A stretch of 64,000 nucleotides of DNA from Acanthornis magna. Lineage: Eukaryota; Chordata; Aves; Passeriformes; Acanthizidae. Location: contig JAWUZG010000015.1 in NCBI GenBank assembly GCA_036785705.1, positions 3,053,001-3,117,000 on the forward strand, given 5' to 3'. Below, piece after piece: positions 24,737 to 35,678 of the stretch. Made by a program: the position numbers and the translations under genes. The first letter of the stretch is position 1. Each line of letters begins with the position of its first letter. Below the pieces are notes generated by a model. The model made no database searches. It was given only the letters and a program-made list of their open reading frames with translations, and was not told the origin of the DNA.

Positions 24737-27619
24737 ATTATCACATAAATGGGAAAACAGGGGCTTGACTTCAACAAAGTACAGCTCACATGGCTGTGCA
24801 CAGAGCTACTTCTCTCTCTCACACACTCTCCCACCTACCTGTAGCCATGCCCCCGCTGGGCTTTCCTTGGTTTGGGTTTTTGGGAAGTGGTGTCATATCC
24901 CGGGGGGAGAAGAGGAGCGCGAGAGAGCAGTCCCTCTCTGCTGCATCACAGCTCTGCCCAAAACCACCATGAAACACTAGAAATCAGCCCCTCCTGCATC
25001 TTCCCTGATGAGGCAGAATTGAGGAGTCAGTCAATGAACACACACAAAGATGAACACAAGCACTAAAAGTGTCATTTCAATGCCTGGAAAACAGCCTAAT
25101 TTCTGCATACTCTGGCTGTCTGTTGCTCAGATGAGGAAGGAAGACGGGCCAGTGATTGACAAAGTGAGACATTAACTCCATCAAGCAGATGGAGAATGGC
25201 ATAATTATGAAAATAATAACAGTGATTGGCCAAGCTACGACAAAAAAAAACAAAACGTGTTGTAGGAATTATTTACGTTTAGAGTTGTTGAAGCCTAATT
25301 TATTCTAGTGTTGGATATGCAGAAATCACTACCCCTGAAATGCTCATAACAGGTGGTATAGCCCAGAAAAACAGCTCCCAGCAAAAGGGGTTTAATTGCA
25401 TCTCCTGATGAATGAAATTAACCTTTATTTGGGGCTGATGTTGGGCACATATCACCCAACAGCATTTCTCAAAAGGCTCATGTTGCTGCCATCACATTTA
25501 ATGGTTTAAATGAGTTCACCATGGTCTGGAGCAGCAGAGCTTGGAGCCACCAGGGTGTCAGATAAGAGGAATTAAGCTATGCCCACAGGACCAGCTCTGG
25601 AGCAATTAAAGTCCCTCATCAACAAACGATTTGCAGGGAGATGGGGAAAGACTGATAAAGGAGCTGGTTTTGAATAAAAAGAAAACACATGCTGCAATTC
25701 TGTTTGTGCTTCCATGTTTCAAGAGGGGCAAAACTGGCCACATAACCATGGTGGTCAGCCAGGAAACCTCTGACCTTCCTAAACAAAACACTCTCATCTG
25801 GGAAATTGAAATATGACTGTGAAGGTTGTCGTGCTGCCAGGAACACTTACATTTTTCATACTTTTAACCCTAAATCTTTTCACCTCTCTGAAGTTTTTCA
25901 TCAATTTCCCCGCCACATTTACTGTTTGTTAAAGCCACTTGGTCCCAGCTCACCCATCACACTCCTGGGGACAGTGGCGTTCCCTGGGCTGGTGGCATCG
26001 GCTCTGGATGTGCACACCTGCCCTCTCCACTCTTCCAGCCAGGCTCCCTCCTCACGGAGAGGAGGCATTTCCTTCCATGCCCCTGGATGAAGGGTATTTT
26101 GGGGTTTAGCCACGCTTTTTCATCCACAGGACCCCTGCCTCTTTTGCAGCTCAAGACAGACACTGCTTGGGGAACAGGAGAGTTATTCAGTGCTTAAATT
26201 CATTCTCATTCAACAGGGAACCTCTGCCTTATTTACTGCACCCCCCCAGCCCTCGTGCTTGATTATTCCTCTCCTTTCCAGGGGTGTTCATCATTCTGCC
26301 TCCCAGCATTAACCATTTGTTCTCTGCAGCAAACTGTTTCACCCTTGTGGCCTGTGGGGAAGCCAGGGCAGAGGGGCACCCATGATGGCAGGAGGAGACC
26401 AACTGCAGAGCTGGAAATCCAATCCAATCCATCCAGAGATGCTCCCCACCTCCCTGGCCGCACCCCAGCCACGGCAGCCTCATTCCCCAGAGGGGTGATC
26501 ACCACTTTGGGTGCCAGAAAGGGGCACACAACTTCCCCAGCAATGCACCAGCAGCACTTGCCCTGTTTTTCTGGGTTCTATCTCCCTTTTGATATAAACT
26601 GCTCACAAAGCAGTTCCTTGGCTGTTCAATCTTGATTCCCCTCCTTGGTATCCCCCTGCTCTTCCTGTGGGCAGCGTCATGGGAAGGAGCAGCACAGAGT
26701 CAGTGACTACAGGATAAAATGGACAAGCTAAAATGGAACATTTCTGAATTTCCTGTGTTTGCCTCCTCCCAGCCTCAGCTGCAGCCACTCCTCAGCCAAG
26801 ACCAGCTTCATTTCCACCTAGGAACCAAGCTCCTATACTAAAAAGGAACATGAAATCTGAGAAACTGAATCATCCACATGCTCCCCAGCAATGCCACATC
26901 TTTCTGCTCATCCTGTACCCCGGACATGAACCCCTGCCCTCACCCCTGCCTCCAGCCATGGGACAGAGGGGCTGTTCTCCAAGAGAGGAGGCACCAGGGG
27001 ATCTTGAAATTCAATATTTTGTGTCTTTCTGATGGAAAGACTCAGATTCAGTCATGGCTGAAAGCCTTTCTGAAGCTGAGCAGATCCAGGACCAGGGAAG
27101 CAGCATCCCTGCTCGGCAGAGCACAGTTCACACAGCCACAGGGTGGGATAGGGGGAGAAGGGCAGGAAAAGTTAATGGAAAAGTGGAAAATGCTGCTAGG
27201 AAATGTTCTTTTATAAAAACATTGATAAACCACGCTGATAAACCACCTGGAGTCTCGCTGCAGAAGAAACCTAACACAAGGCCTGGCCCAGGCTGCTGCA
27301 CCTGAACAGAAATAAGCAGTGAGCACAGGATTTAGGCTCCAGTTTAGGTCACACACAGTCACTTAACGCAGCAGCATTTGGGGTTTTGTCTAGTTCCAAA
27401 TTCTGCCACCCAAATATTTTTGAGTCAGTTCCAAAACAGATGAGAAACTCCAGCAAAGTTCCACCTTGGGGACACCTCACAGTGCCTGGAAAAACTCCAG
27501 AACCTCTGCTAGTCCTGTATCTGCTCCATGAATGAGGAGGGAGCTGCAGCCATCCCTGGCTGTCCATCTGTGCCTTCCAGAAACATGGAATTCACACCAT
27601 CAAAGAGGAAACGTTCATT

Positions 27620-28190
27620 TTTTTTAACTGAATTTCTCCTCAGTTAGGTTGTTGTGTTTTGTTCCATTTTATTTAAGGCAGGAAAAAAAATATTAATTAC
27701 ATGCTGCCAAGATCTTTGGAGAAAAATTCAATATTATCTTTTACTGCAAAGAAGAAATTAATCAAGGCTCCATTCCAAAACTAGCAGCAGTCCTGACTTT
27801 GACGTGCTGGGGAAAATAATAACTTTCAGCACATACTAATTGTCTTGTTAACATGGATTATGCAGCCAGCCAAATAAATGTCATTCACACTTTCATGTGG
27901 AAGAACATAAATCTAAAAATCAGAAATGCATAATATTTTTTAATCTTTTCCTTTCTCCCCATTCTGCATTCATAGCCTAAATATATTTACAGTTCTAATC
28001 CATGCAAACAAAGCGAGACTCTGCTGGAGACTTTTGAAACCTCCCAGGGGGTCCCAAGCTCAAGGTGATCAGATTTGTAAAACAACAAGCTTGGTTCCCG
28101 TGTAGCCTTAAAACCAGTTTATACTTTCTTGGCACTGCAAAGCGGTTTTGAAACGAGGGTAATTTACACTCAATTTAATTTACACTAAGT
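27620..28190. promoter_or_regulatory. Candidate conserved noncoding element (AT-rich)
   Basis: About 570 bp of AT-rich, non-repetitive DNA without open frames, with a TAATTA core near 27,693 and a partial direct repeat of 'aatttacact' near 28,160-28,185. The texture resembles vertebrate conserved elements. Conservation cannot be judged from one sequence. Confidence 0.25.
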
Positions 28191-29399
28191 CCCCTTCTCG
28201 TGCCAGCACAGCACAAACACGGCTGGGCTGGCCTTTGTTGGGGAGTGAGTGTGCTGAATGCTCATTTCTTGCTTTGGGAGGAGGGATGGCTCCAAAAACA
28301 GGCAGCAAAGCTGAGCCCCTGGGGGGGTTTCTCCAGGGGAGATAATTCCTGACCCCACCAGGCTGGTACCTCCCTTGGTTTCCACCATCTCCCAGCAGTG
28401 CAATAACCCCTCACCCCCTCGATGGTGAAATTACCCTCTCCATTTTCAGCCTTCCCTCCTCATGCCATCACCATCGCCCGGTGCCAGGAGCAGGGCAGAG
28501 GCACAGGTGATGGGAGCTGCAGGGCACACCAGCAGCCAGGCCCTCCCCAAGGCACAACAGTTGTTTAGCTGAAGGAGGGAATGGCCAAACGAGGAGATTT
28601 AGACTGGCACAGAACACAGATAAAATCCACTCATTAACTTTGCTGCTGCAGTTATTAAATTTCAGCCTTCATCTCAGCCCTGGGACAGCAGCACCCACCG
28701 AGGGGGCCCAGCACTGCTGTGTTCTGACCTCCCCAGCACAAATTCACAACAGGAGCTGCTCTTTGGGCTCTCTCTGCTTTTACAGTGCCTGGCAAACAGC
28801 ACAGCTCTGGCACAACGCTGGGTTAAGCCTGTGGTGACGAGCCCTGGCTCCCTCCCACCGTCCTGTGCCTGTGCAGGATTATCCCTTCCCCACATCCAGC
28901 ACTGCCACAGCTGCCCCCGGGCTCACCACACTAATCCGGCTTCTGGCTCGGCTTTCTCTCCTAGCACTGCTCCTCATGGCCCTGCTCTGCTGGGATCACT
29001 TTAATCAGTAATATCCCATAGTTCCTGGTCTCCTCTGCTCGGGCTGGCCAGCGTCGGTCAGCAGTGCCAGCACTGCCAGCAGTCCCCGGCAGTGCTGGAG
29101 CTCTCACCACACCCCTGCCCTTGTCCATCATGGCGGTTCTCCCAATCCATGCACACACCACTGCCATGAGCTGAGTCCAAACCTGCCACACAACACCCCG
29201 TGCCTGACCCCCAAACTGGCTCTGAGCTTGTGCATCTCGGTGCTGCAGCAGTGCTGTGTTTCTGTTCTCTCCTGTCTTTGGGTTGCAGGTCTGGATTTGG
29301 GATTTTCACCATCCTTTCATGCTGAAATGCCACCTCTGCTCTCAGGGATGAATGGCCCCAGCAAGGCTCCACGTCTGGATTACTGAGCACCAAATCCAA

Positions 29400-29520
29400 T
29401 GTATCTCCTTCCCTCCCCTCTGCCACGGGCAGGGACACCGTCCACTATCCCAGGTTTCTCAGAGCCCCATCCAGCCTGGCCTGGGTCACTTCCAGGGACG
29501 GATCCCTGCCTCTCTGCAAG
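29400..29520 (-). mobile_element. CR1 LINE fragment
   Basis: Minus-strand CR1 3' region: 'ctgccacgggcagggacacc', 'ccactatcccaggtttctc', 'gagccccatccagcctggc', then 'cacttccagggacgg' and 'ctgcctctctgcaa'. The extreme 3' end (octamer repeat) is missing at the left, and the internal end stops near 29,520. Confidence 0.88.
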
Positions 29521-29981
29521 AAAAAGGGGCTGATTTTTGCGCAGCTCTGAAGTCCTGCTGCACTTCCCAGCAGTAAATCCAAACTTGCTGTAAAAGGCAC
29601 GGGAGCCGTAGCATCGCCCAGCTGAGGACAGGGCTGGCAGAGGGGGGAGCAGCCTTGACAGAGCAATTCCAGCAAAGGCTTAAGGACAGACACAATTAAA
29701 ACAAGCACTGTGGTTTCAATTAACTGTTCTCCCCAGCAGCACAGGCTTGGAAGGGACTTTTAATAGATCTCTTCCAGCGCAGTGCACAAACTCTATTGCC
29801 ATTGCTTCAGCGATTATTGAAAGTTAGCAGAGTGCAGCAGCTCCCTCACACCAGCTTCAATAGTGATTTGAGGATCTGTCTGTTATTAGCAGCCCTGCCG
29901 TGGATGGGGAGGCTGGGCAGGGAATGGACTGGAACCATTTTTCAGGTGCTTTATCTGCCCAGGCCCTGCTTCCTAGTCCCT
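29521..29981. other. Unique sequence left of the minisatellite
   Basis: About 460 bp with no gene recognised. The 297-aa plus-strand open frame begins here at 29,796, but its roughly 60 non-repetitive N-terminal residues show no domain, and it owes its length to the repeat that follows. Confidence 0.5.
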
Positions 29982-30602
29982 AACCCAGCCTCCATCCCAA
30001 CTCCATCCCAGCCCCACATCCCAGCTCCATCCCAGCTCCATCCCAGCTCCATCCCAGCTCCATCCCAGCCTCCATCCCAGCTCCATCCCAGCTCCATCCC
30101 AGCTCCACCCCAGCCTCCATTCCAGCTCCATCCCAGCCCCACATCCCAGCTCCATCCCGGCTCCATCCCAGCTCCATCCCAGCTCCATCCCGGCCTCAAT
30201 CCCAGCTCCATCCCAGCCCCCATCCCAGCTCCATCCCAGCTCTATCCCAGCTCCATCCCGGCCTCCATCCCAGCTCCATTCCAGCTCCACCCCAGCCTCC
30301 ATCCCAGCTCCATCCCAGCCCCAACTCCAGCTCCATCCCAGCTCCATCCCAGCTCCATCCCCGCTCCATCCCAGCCCCAACTCCAGCTCCATCCCAGCTC
30401 CATCCCAGCTCCATCCCAGCTCCATCCCAGCCCCAACTCCAGCTCCATCCCAGCTCCATCCCAGCTCCATCCCAGCTCTATCCCAGCTCCATCCCAGCTC
30501 CATTCCAGCTCCATCCCAGCTCCATCCCGGCCTCCACCCGAGTCCCATTCCAGCTCCATCCCAGCTCCATCCCAGCTCCATCCCAGCTCCATCCCAGCCT
30601 CC
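29982..30602. repeat. Minisatellite, 11-bp unit CCATCCCAGCT
   Basis: About 620 bp, roughly 55 head-to-tail copies of CCATCCCAGCT with scattered variants (GCC for GCT, CACC for CATC, TTCC for TCCC, CCCGG for CCCAG) and 12-bp variants. Because 11 is not a multiple of 3 and the unit has no stop in any frame, the array is open in all frames on both strands. The plus strand reads as an 11-residue proline/serine-rich period, the minus as a glycine/tryptophan-rich period. The minus strand carries regularly spaced GGG and GG runs that fit a two-tetrad G-quadruplex pattern. I see no evidence that it is translated. Confidence 0.97.
30319..30486. repeat. 56-bp higher-order repeat within the minisatellite
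   Basis: The variant 'ccccaactccagct' starts at 30,319, 30,375 and 30,431, exactly 56 bp apart. Each copy is followed by four 11-bp units. The three copies are almost identical; one has CCCGC instead of CCAGC before its last unit. This shows recent local amplification of a five-unit block inside an older array. Confidence 0.9.
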
Positions 30603-30624
30603 CAGGAATGTCTGGACCACGCTG
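30603..30624 (+). mobile_element. Possible CR1 stub at the minisatellite edge
   Basis: The 22 bp after the array resemble the CR1 segment at about 46,793-46,813: both read 'ccaggaatgt.tggac' followed by 'cgct' or 'agct'. In the CR1 copy this segment is preceded by 'cagccccagagct', itself similar to the minisatellite variant 'cagccccaactccagct'. The match is short and could be chance. Confidence 0.3.
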
Positions 30625-33600
30625 TGTCTGTCTTCATTAAATCACGGGAGCATATGATTCTCCCACTGCCTCGGGCTGATTGGGAATGAGGCTCAGCATA
30701 ATCTCAGATAGATTTTCTTCCCCAGACAGAGAGACACCCTGGTGGGTTTAAACTTTCTTTCTTAGCTTTCAAAACACTTCCCCGGGAGAGCAGGCTCCTG
30801 CCAGCCCCACCACATGGCTTCTGGCGGTGCAGGGAGGGCAGAGCAGATTTATTTTGCCCGGTGTGAAGGTCAGCCCCCTGCCTGCTGGACATTTGGGATT
30901 TGCAATATTAAATGTAGCAGCCACACTGTCACTGTGCATGGGCCCTGCAAGAGATTCTGCCTTTAGCAGCCAGCAAAGCAAAGAGCACCAAGGAAAGCAG
31001 AGCTGTGCCTTCATTCCCCACCTCAAAACACTCTTGTAAAGGGTTATTTTTAATAGAAATTATTAACCTTTGAAACAACTGACATACAGATGTCAGGGAT
31101 TCTCTAATTCTACAGTTTTGAATTCCATCTTGCCAGTCTTTCTAAAAAGCCTATTATAAAAATGGAGAATACCACTCAAGTTTTGCATTACAAGTGGCAG
31201 CAACTACCAGCAACTTTCTCATTTCCTTTTCACCAGGCTACTCCTTTACTACAAGAAAATAAAGTGCTCTGTGACAGAGGCTTAGAGGTGTGAACCAGGA
31301 GGCTCAGAGACCACAGACTTTCCATGCCCTTGTGTCCCTACTTCTTCACTCACAAAAAAGAGATGGAGATAGCCACCAGCTTTCAACAAAGGCACCACAG
31401 TGCCCTTGAGTTGCAGAACTGAGTTATTCATTTTCTCCTAGAACTGGCTACTCCCATTATTTCCTTCAACATGGTCTTGTTCCTTCTTGATTCTTTTTCC
31501 TATAAACATCCACTTTAATTTAGGTTACCTCAAGTGGTCCCCAAGGCCTCAAACATGGGGGACCACAGACATCAAAGCCTGCAGCTCCCCTCTTAGCTAG
31601 AAAACAGAGCCTCACACACCCAAGTTCCTGTGTAGCCAGGAGAATTACCAAGTCCTATTTTCTTATGGAAAGCATCCTAGCAGTTATTTATACATCCCCC
31701 AAGATGTGAGTTCTTGTTGTAGTTTTCCCTCAACTAAGCCCATAGAAGAGCCTCTGTTTACCTGTCCAGCTATTTTTACAGAGCTTTTCAGAAATCTATT
31801 GCCTTTTGAAGCTCCTGGCTGTTAAATTGCATTGAAATTAGCCAATTCTTTAAGGTGACCAGTCTGACAGGTGGGCTCTCAGGCATTTGGTATTCCTACA
31901 GCCCTTGTTCTCTCCAGAGAAGGAGCACACAAAATGCAGCAAATGTTCCTCCCTCCTGCCAGCCAGCCTGATGAGGATGGTGCCTGTGGGATTAAGAGCC
32001 CCCAAGCCAGGACGCCCTGGATTATGGGGAAAGGTCCAGGGTAAGGGTAAGGGTTGGAAAAGTTTCTCTTTGGATGAAGGAAGGTGACATTAAGAGCAAT
32101 AAAATGTAGTTAAATCACACTTCCCCTCTCCTAAAATATCCCAGTGTAGATTCACAAACTTACTGAGGTATTTTTTGATGGACTTTGATTCTTTCCCTCT
32201 GAAATCTCCATCTGTGGTCAGGGGAAATTCCTACACAAATCCCACTTTGCACAATTAAGGGTTTCCTGATCCCAGCCCTTTCTGAACAGGGTCAGCATCC
32301 CCCCAGGCTCTCTGCACCCCTCAGTTCTCCACCAACACCCTGCTCCTCTTGCTTCTCTCTTATCTTAAAAATTATAATAAGCTTTCTCCCCAACTTGGTC
32401 TGGGTCTCTCTCTCTCTCCTTTTTCTCCAAGGGTTTTCAAATACTGGACAACACAAGACAAAAATTCTGTCTTCTTTTTTCTTTCTAGCTTGAAAGGAAT
32501 AATTTCACCTAGGTGGCTGCAGTGAACATGCTGCAACAACAAGAAGCTTTTCTAGAAGGGTAAACTAGTGGTGGTACCAACTGGGAGCGATGCTGGTTTA
32601 TAACATCAGATATAATCTCTCAGCAACAGGAGGAAAATGCTTGCAGAAGAATGCTGTTTGTCATTGGTCACTATGGTGGTGCATCCAATTACTCTGCTTT
32701 CACTTCAGGTCCAGGGGCACAGCTCAGAGGAGAAGTCACACAGCTGCAATAAACACGTGTGAGGCCAGCAGGAATTCGAGTTTGTCTGTGTCCTGCTCCA
32801 TAGGACAGGGCACAAAGTCTCTCCTGACTTCCTCAGATCCTTTTGGGCTCCCTGGAGAAACCTCAAGGCTTTTCGTAGTCTGAGATGAACACAGAGCAGG
32901 CAGGTCAAAAGGAGGGAGAAGCATCATTTGTTCAGAAAACTGAGTCAGCACATCAAATCCTGTCTGGAGCCAAAGGAAATCTGACCTAAAGACTCTAAGT
33001 CTGTTCTGAATCCTACTGGGCCACTGGTCTATGAAATCTTTTTTTTTTTCTATGTTAGACTCAGTCAGGGGCTGTCTGGCAAGGAGCTGGTGCTGCACAG
33101 GGGCTGGGATGCACTGAGGACCCTGAGGAGACCCACGGCCTCCGTTGTGAACTCCCTCTTCAATTATTCCTCCTCTTCCCACTCCACTGCTCTCCCACCT
33201 GCCAATATCATCGATTATCTTTTCTAGCTGTCATTCTCATTGATTTTGCCAGACTTCTCCCCCTGTTCCAGCCTTGCTGGCAGCATGTAAGGATTGGGTT
33301 TGCCGGGGGCAAGTATCCCTGGGGTGACCCCAGAGCCACTGCTGCTGGTCACAGAGGGGTGGCCAGAAGGACCAGTCAGTGCCAACCCCTGGGGCACAGG
33401 ACGTGCTGGGCACACAGGTGACATCACCCTGGTTGTGTCCTCAGCACATCTCCCCCATCAGCACATTCCTCTTCCTCACAGAGCTCCTGGGGAATCCAAG
33501 GTGGAGATTTCAATGCTGAAGTTAATTCTGCTTTAAGAAGTGCTTGCTGCTGTAGGCACATAATGGAGCAATTTGTGGGTTGCATAATATTAATTTCTTT

Positions 33601-35437
33601 CTTTTCAGCCAATTACCGTGATACATTTGCAAAAACGTTTTTCCAATATTCAGCCAGCTTTACAGGTGGCTGAAAATGTACACCAGCTACACCATTTGCA
33701 ATATTTTCCTGTCAGTCATCAACTAATGTATTCAGAGATGAATTCCCTTTTTCCTAGGCCAGCTCTAAGTCAGATTTAGTGACTGAAAACAGCATTAGCC
33801 TTGTTGACATCTTTTATCAGAATCCCTTTTGTTGGTGGGGAGACACATGCCAGACTTTCCTGAATCGTAAGACTGATTACACTTTAAAATCACAAGAATT
33901 GAGGGGAGAGCAGGGCAGGGGCAGTGGCAGCAATTTCCATGGCTAGATTGGGCAGCAGAAGGGTCCAAGGCCTTTCCCCTGCCCCTGAGTTTGAGTCTGA
34001 ATTTGAAATTCACCACTAATAGAGAGAAGTCAGGTTCTGATAACAACTCTACTTCTCTCCCACCGCAGCCTCCACCTACCCTGTTGTGCCTTCAGACCAT
34101 GAAACAAATCCCTGTTAAAATCCTTTTCTTGGCTATTGCACACTGTTTTTCTGATTCCTGATTTTGCAGCGCTTTCCCTGCATTTAAATTCATAACAATC
34201 CTTTAAAAAGCCCACAAACCCCAGCAGTTTGCTGTCCCAGACTGTCCCTAGGGCTGATCTCATCCCAGGGTGTGCAGGGGCAAGATGAGAGCTCAGGTGT
34301 CCTTGCTCATGACCACCAGCCCTAGCACCATCCTATTTTTCTCCTCGATAAGCAAGACCACCTGGCTCTGCTCTCTGAAGGCAATACTTGCCTGCCCAGC
34401 AGTCAGAGCTGAGGTTCTGCTCAATAAGTCACAGCCACATCACATTTATGTGCCTCCAGCACGCGTCAGCTTCTGTTTCCTGTGCACTGCACCCTTCCTG
34501 GGCAATGCAGATGCAAATCAACACACGTCCAGCTCTGAAGAAGAGAAACAAATTTACCTTTGGTTCCTAAGCAGTAGCTTTTCCATTTAATTTCCCAGCT
34601 CCTTGTTGTAATCACCCTCTACACCATATCGATTCCATCCCATCCATCAATCTGCCCAGCCCAGAGAGTAACGATGCTAACGCTGTCCTGTGTGCTCCCA
34701 AAAATGCACTGTAATTGCAAATTGCAGCAGGCATCACTTCCCTGACCCATGCTCCCTCTTCCTTGATAACCTCCTCATCCACACATGACTTGCTGTATGA
34801 TTTATCTCCAGGAGAAGCTCTCCTCTGGCAGGTAAAGCTGTCACACAAACTCTCAGGTGAAGTGTAAAAGGAGAGAATTGTCCACTTTAAATACAGGGAG
34901 CTGCCAGGAGGAGAGGTCACATCTCCAGGTGCACCCCTGGCCTGGTGCTGCCTCTTCACTCCTGAACCACAGACATTTTGATGGAACCACACTTTGAGAG
35001 GCAAGTCAGCAGATCCACATCCCTGTGGAGACCGAGGCAGCTCACTTTTACCCCAGCCTTCTCCACAGAGTTCCAGATGCCTGCTAGGAGTTAGAAAAAC
35101 CTCTGCTTTTTCTTCTCCAGGACCCTGTAGTGCCTCAGCTGTCTGAGGTCTTCTGTTTTGACCCAAATACAAACCTTCTGCAGCAGATGCACAACCTGTG
35201 ATCTCTCCAAGGAGGTACTTGGTGCTCTCAATGCTTGTTCCATGTTCTAGACAGTAAAGACAAACTCTCAGCGTCGTTCAAATGAGTCAGGCCAGAAGAA
35301 GTCTCATCTCAGAGGGTTCCCTGGGACAAAGAGGGGATCCTGAGGGTCTGATTCATATCTAAGTCTCAGCTTCATGGAAACCACCTTCACCCAGCAATTG
35401 CCTGGGGATACATGTGCCAGCCACATGGGGCTCCTGA
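30625..35437. other. Long unique non-coding interval
   Basis: About 4.8 kb with no gene recognised. A weak LTR candidate at 32,213-32,453 is listed separately. A short CT run lies at 32,405-32,418 and a poly(T) near 33,039-33,049. Open frames of 148 aa (32,736-33,182, -) and 186 aa (34,612-35,172, -) have no domain, signal peptide or membrane segment that I can identify. Confidence 0.5.
32213..32453 (+). mobile_element. Weak candidate solo LTR
   Basis: The segment starts TGTGGTC and ends GACAACA, whose reverse complement is TGTTGTC, so the ends form an imperfect inverted repeat of LTR type. Near the 3' end there is 'ttataataagctttctcc', then a CT-rich run, an arrangement seen at the R/U5 end of some avian retroviral LTRs. 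No convincing target-site duplication flanks it and no internal retroviral sequence is adjacent. Confidence 0.3.
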
Positions 35438-35678
35438 GAGTAGATTTAGTTGGATATTGGGACAAAATCCTTCCCTGTGAGGGTGGGCAGGCCCTGGCAC
35501 AGGTGCCCAGAGAAGCTGTGGCTGCCCCTGGATCCCTGGCAGTGTCCAAGGCCAGGCTGGACAGGGCTTGAAGCAACCTAGGTTAGTGGGAGATGTCTCT
35601 GCCCATGGCAGGGGGTGGCACTGGATGGTTTTTAAGGCTCCTTCCAACCCAAAGCAGTGTGGGATTCTATGATTCCTG
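35438..35678 (+). mobile_element. CR1 LINE, 5'-truncated, intact 3' end
   Basis: Starts in the 'agatttagttggatattggg' block and continues through 'ccttccctgtgagggtggg', 'gtgcccagagaagctgtgg', 'ccctggatccctggcagtg' and 'ctgcccatggcaggg', ending in 'gggattctatgattcctg', the octamer terminus. It lacks strong disruptions and is among the youngest-looking copies here, in the same subfamily as 39,341-39,822. Confidence 0.95.

Larger units (their letters stand above)
24276..29399. other. Long unique non-coding interval
   Basis: About 5.1 kb with no recognised gene. It holds a 16-bp perfect palindrome at 24,721-24,736, a short CT/CA run near 24,812-24,830 and an AT-rich block at 27,620-28,190, listed separately. 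The stretch 28,300-29,300 is more GC-rich but has no CpG-island character or exon signature that I can defend. Open frames up to 126 aa overlap on opposite strands. Confidence 0.5.

Noticed and set aside
29750..29830. Additional CR1 remnant
   Set aside because: 'aagggacttttaatagatctc' hints at a CR1 3' block, but no neighbouring CR1 blocks follow in order.
29982..30602. CRISPR array
   Set aside because: The repeats are contiguous 11-bp units without unique spacers, in vertebrate-type DNA.
29973..30620. Glycine/tryptophan-rich minus-strand frame as a structural or glycine-rich protein
   Set aside because: Same cause: it is the reverse reading of the minisatellite.
29796..30689. 297-aa proline/serine-rich open frame as a repetitive protein gene
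   Set aside because: Nearly all of it is the 11-bp minisatellite, which has no stop codon in any frame. The short flanks show no domain, and equally long frames exist on the other strand.
32041..32056. Interstitial telomere-like repeat ('taagggtaagggttgg')
   Set aside because: Only two units, and they read TAAGGG rather than TTAGGG.
34612..35172. 186-aa minus frame as a gene
   Set aside because: No recognisable motif, membrane segment or homologue, and no supporting splice or promoter context.
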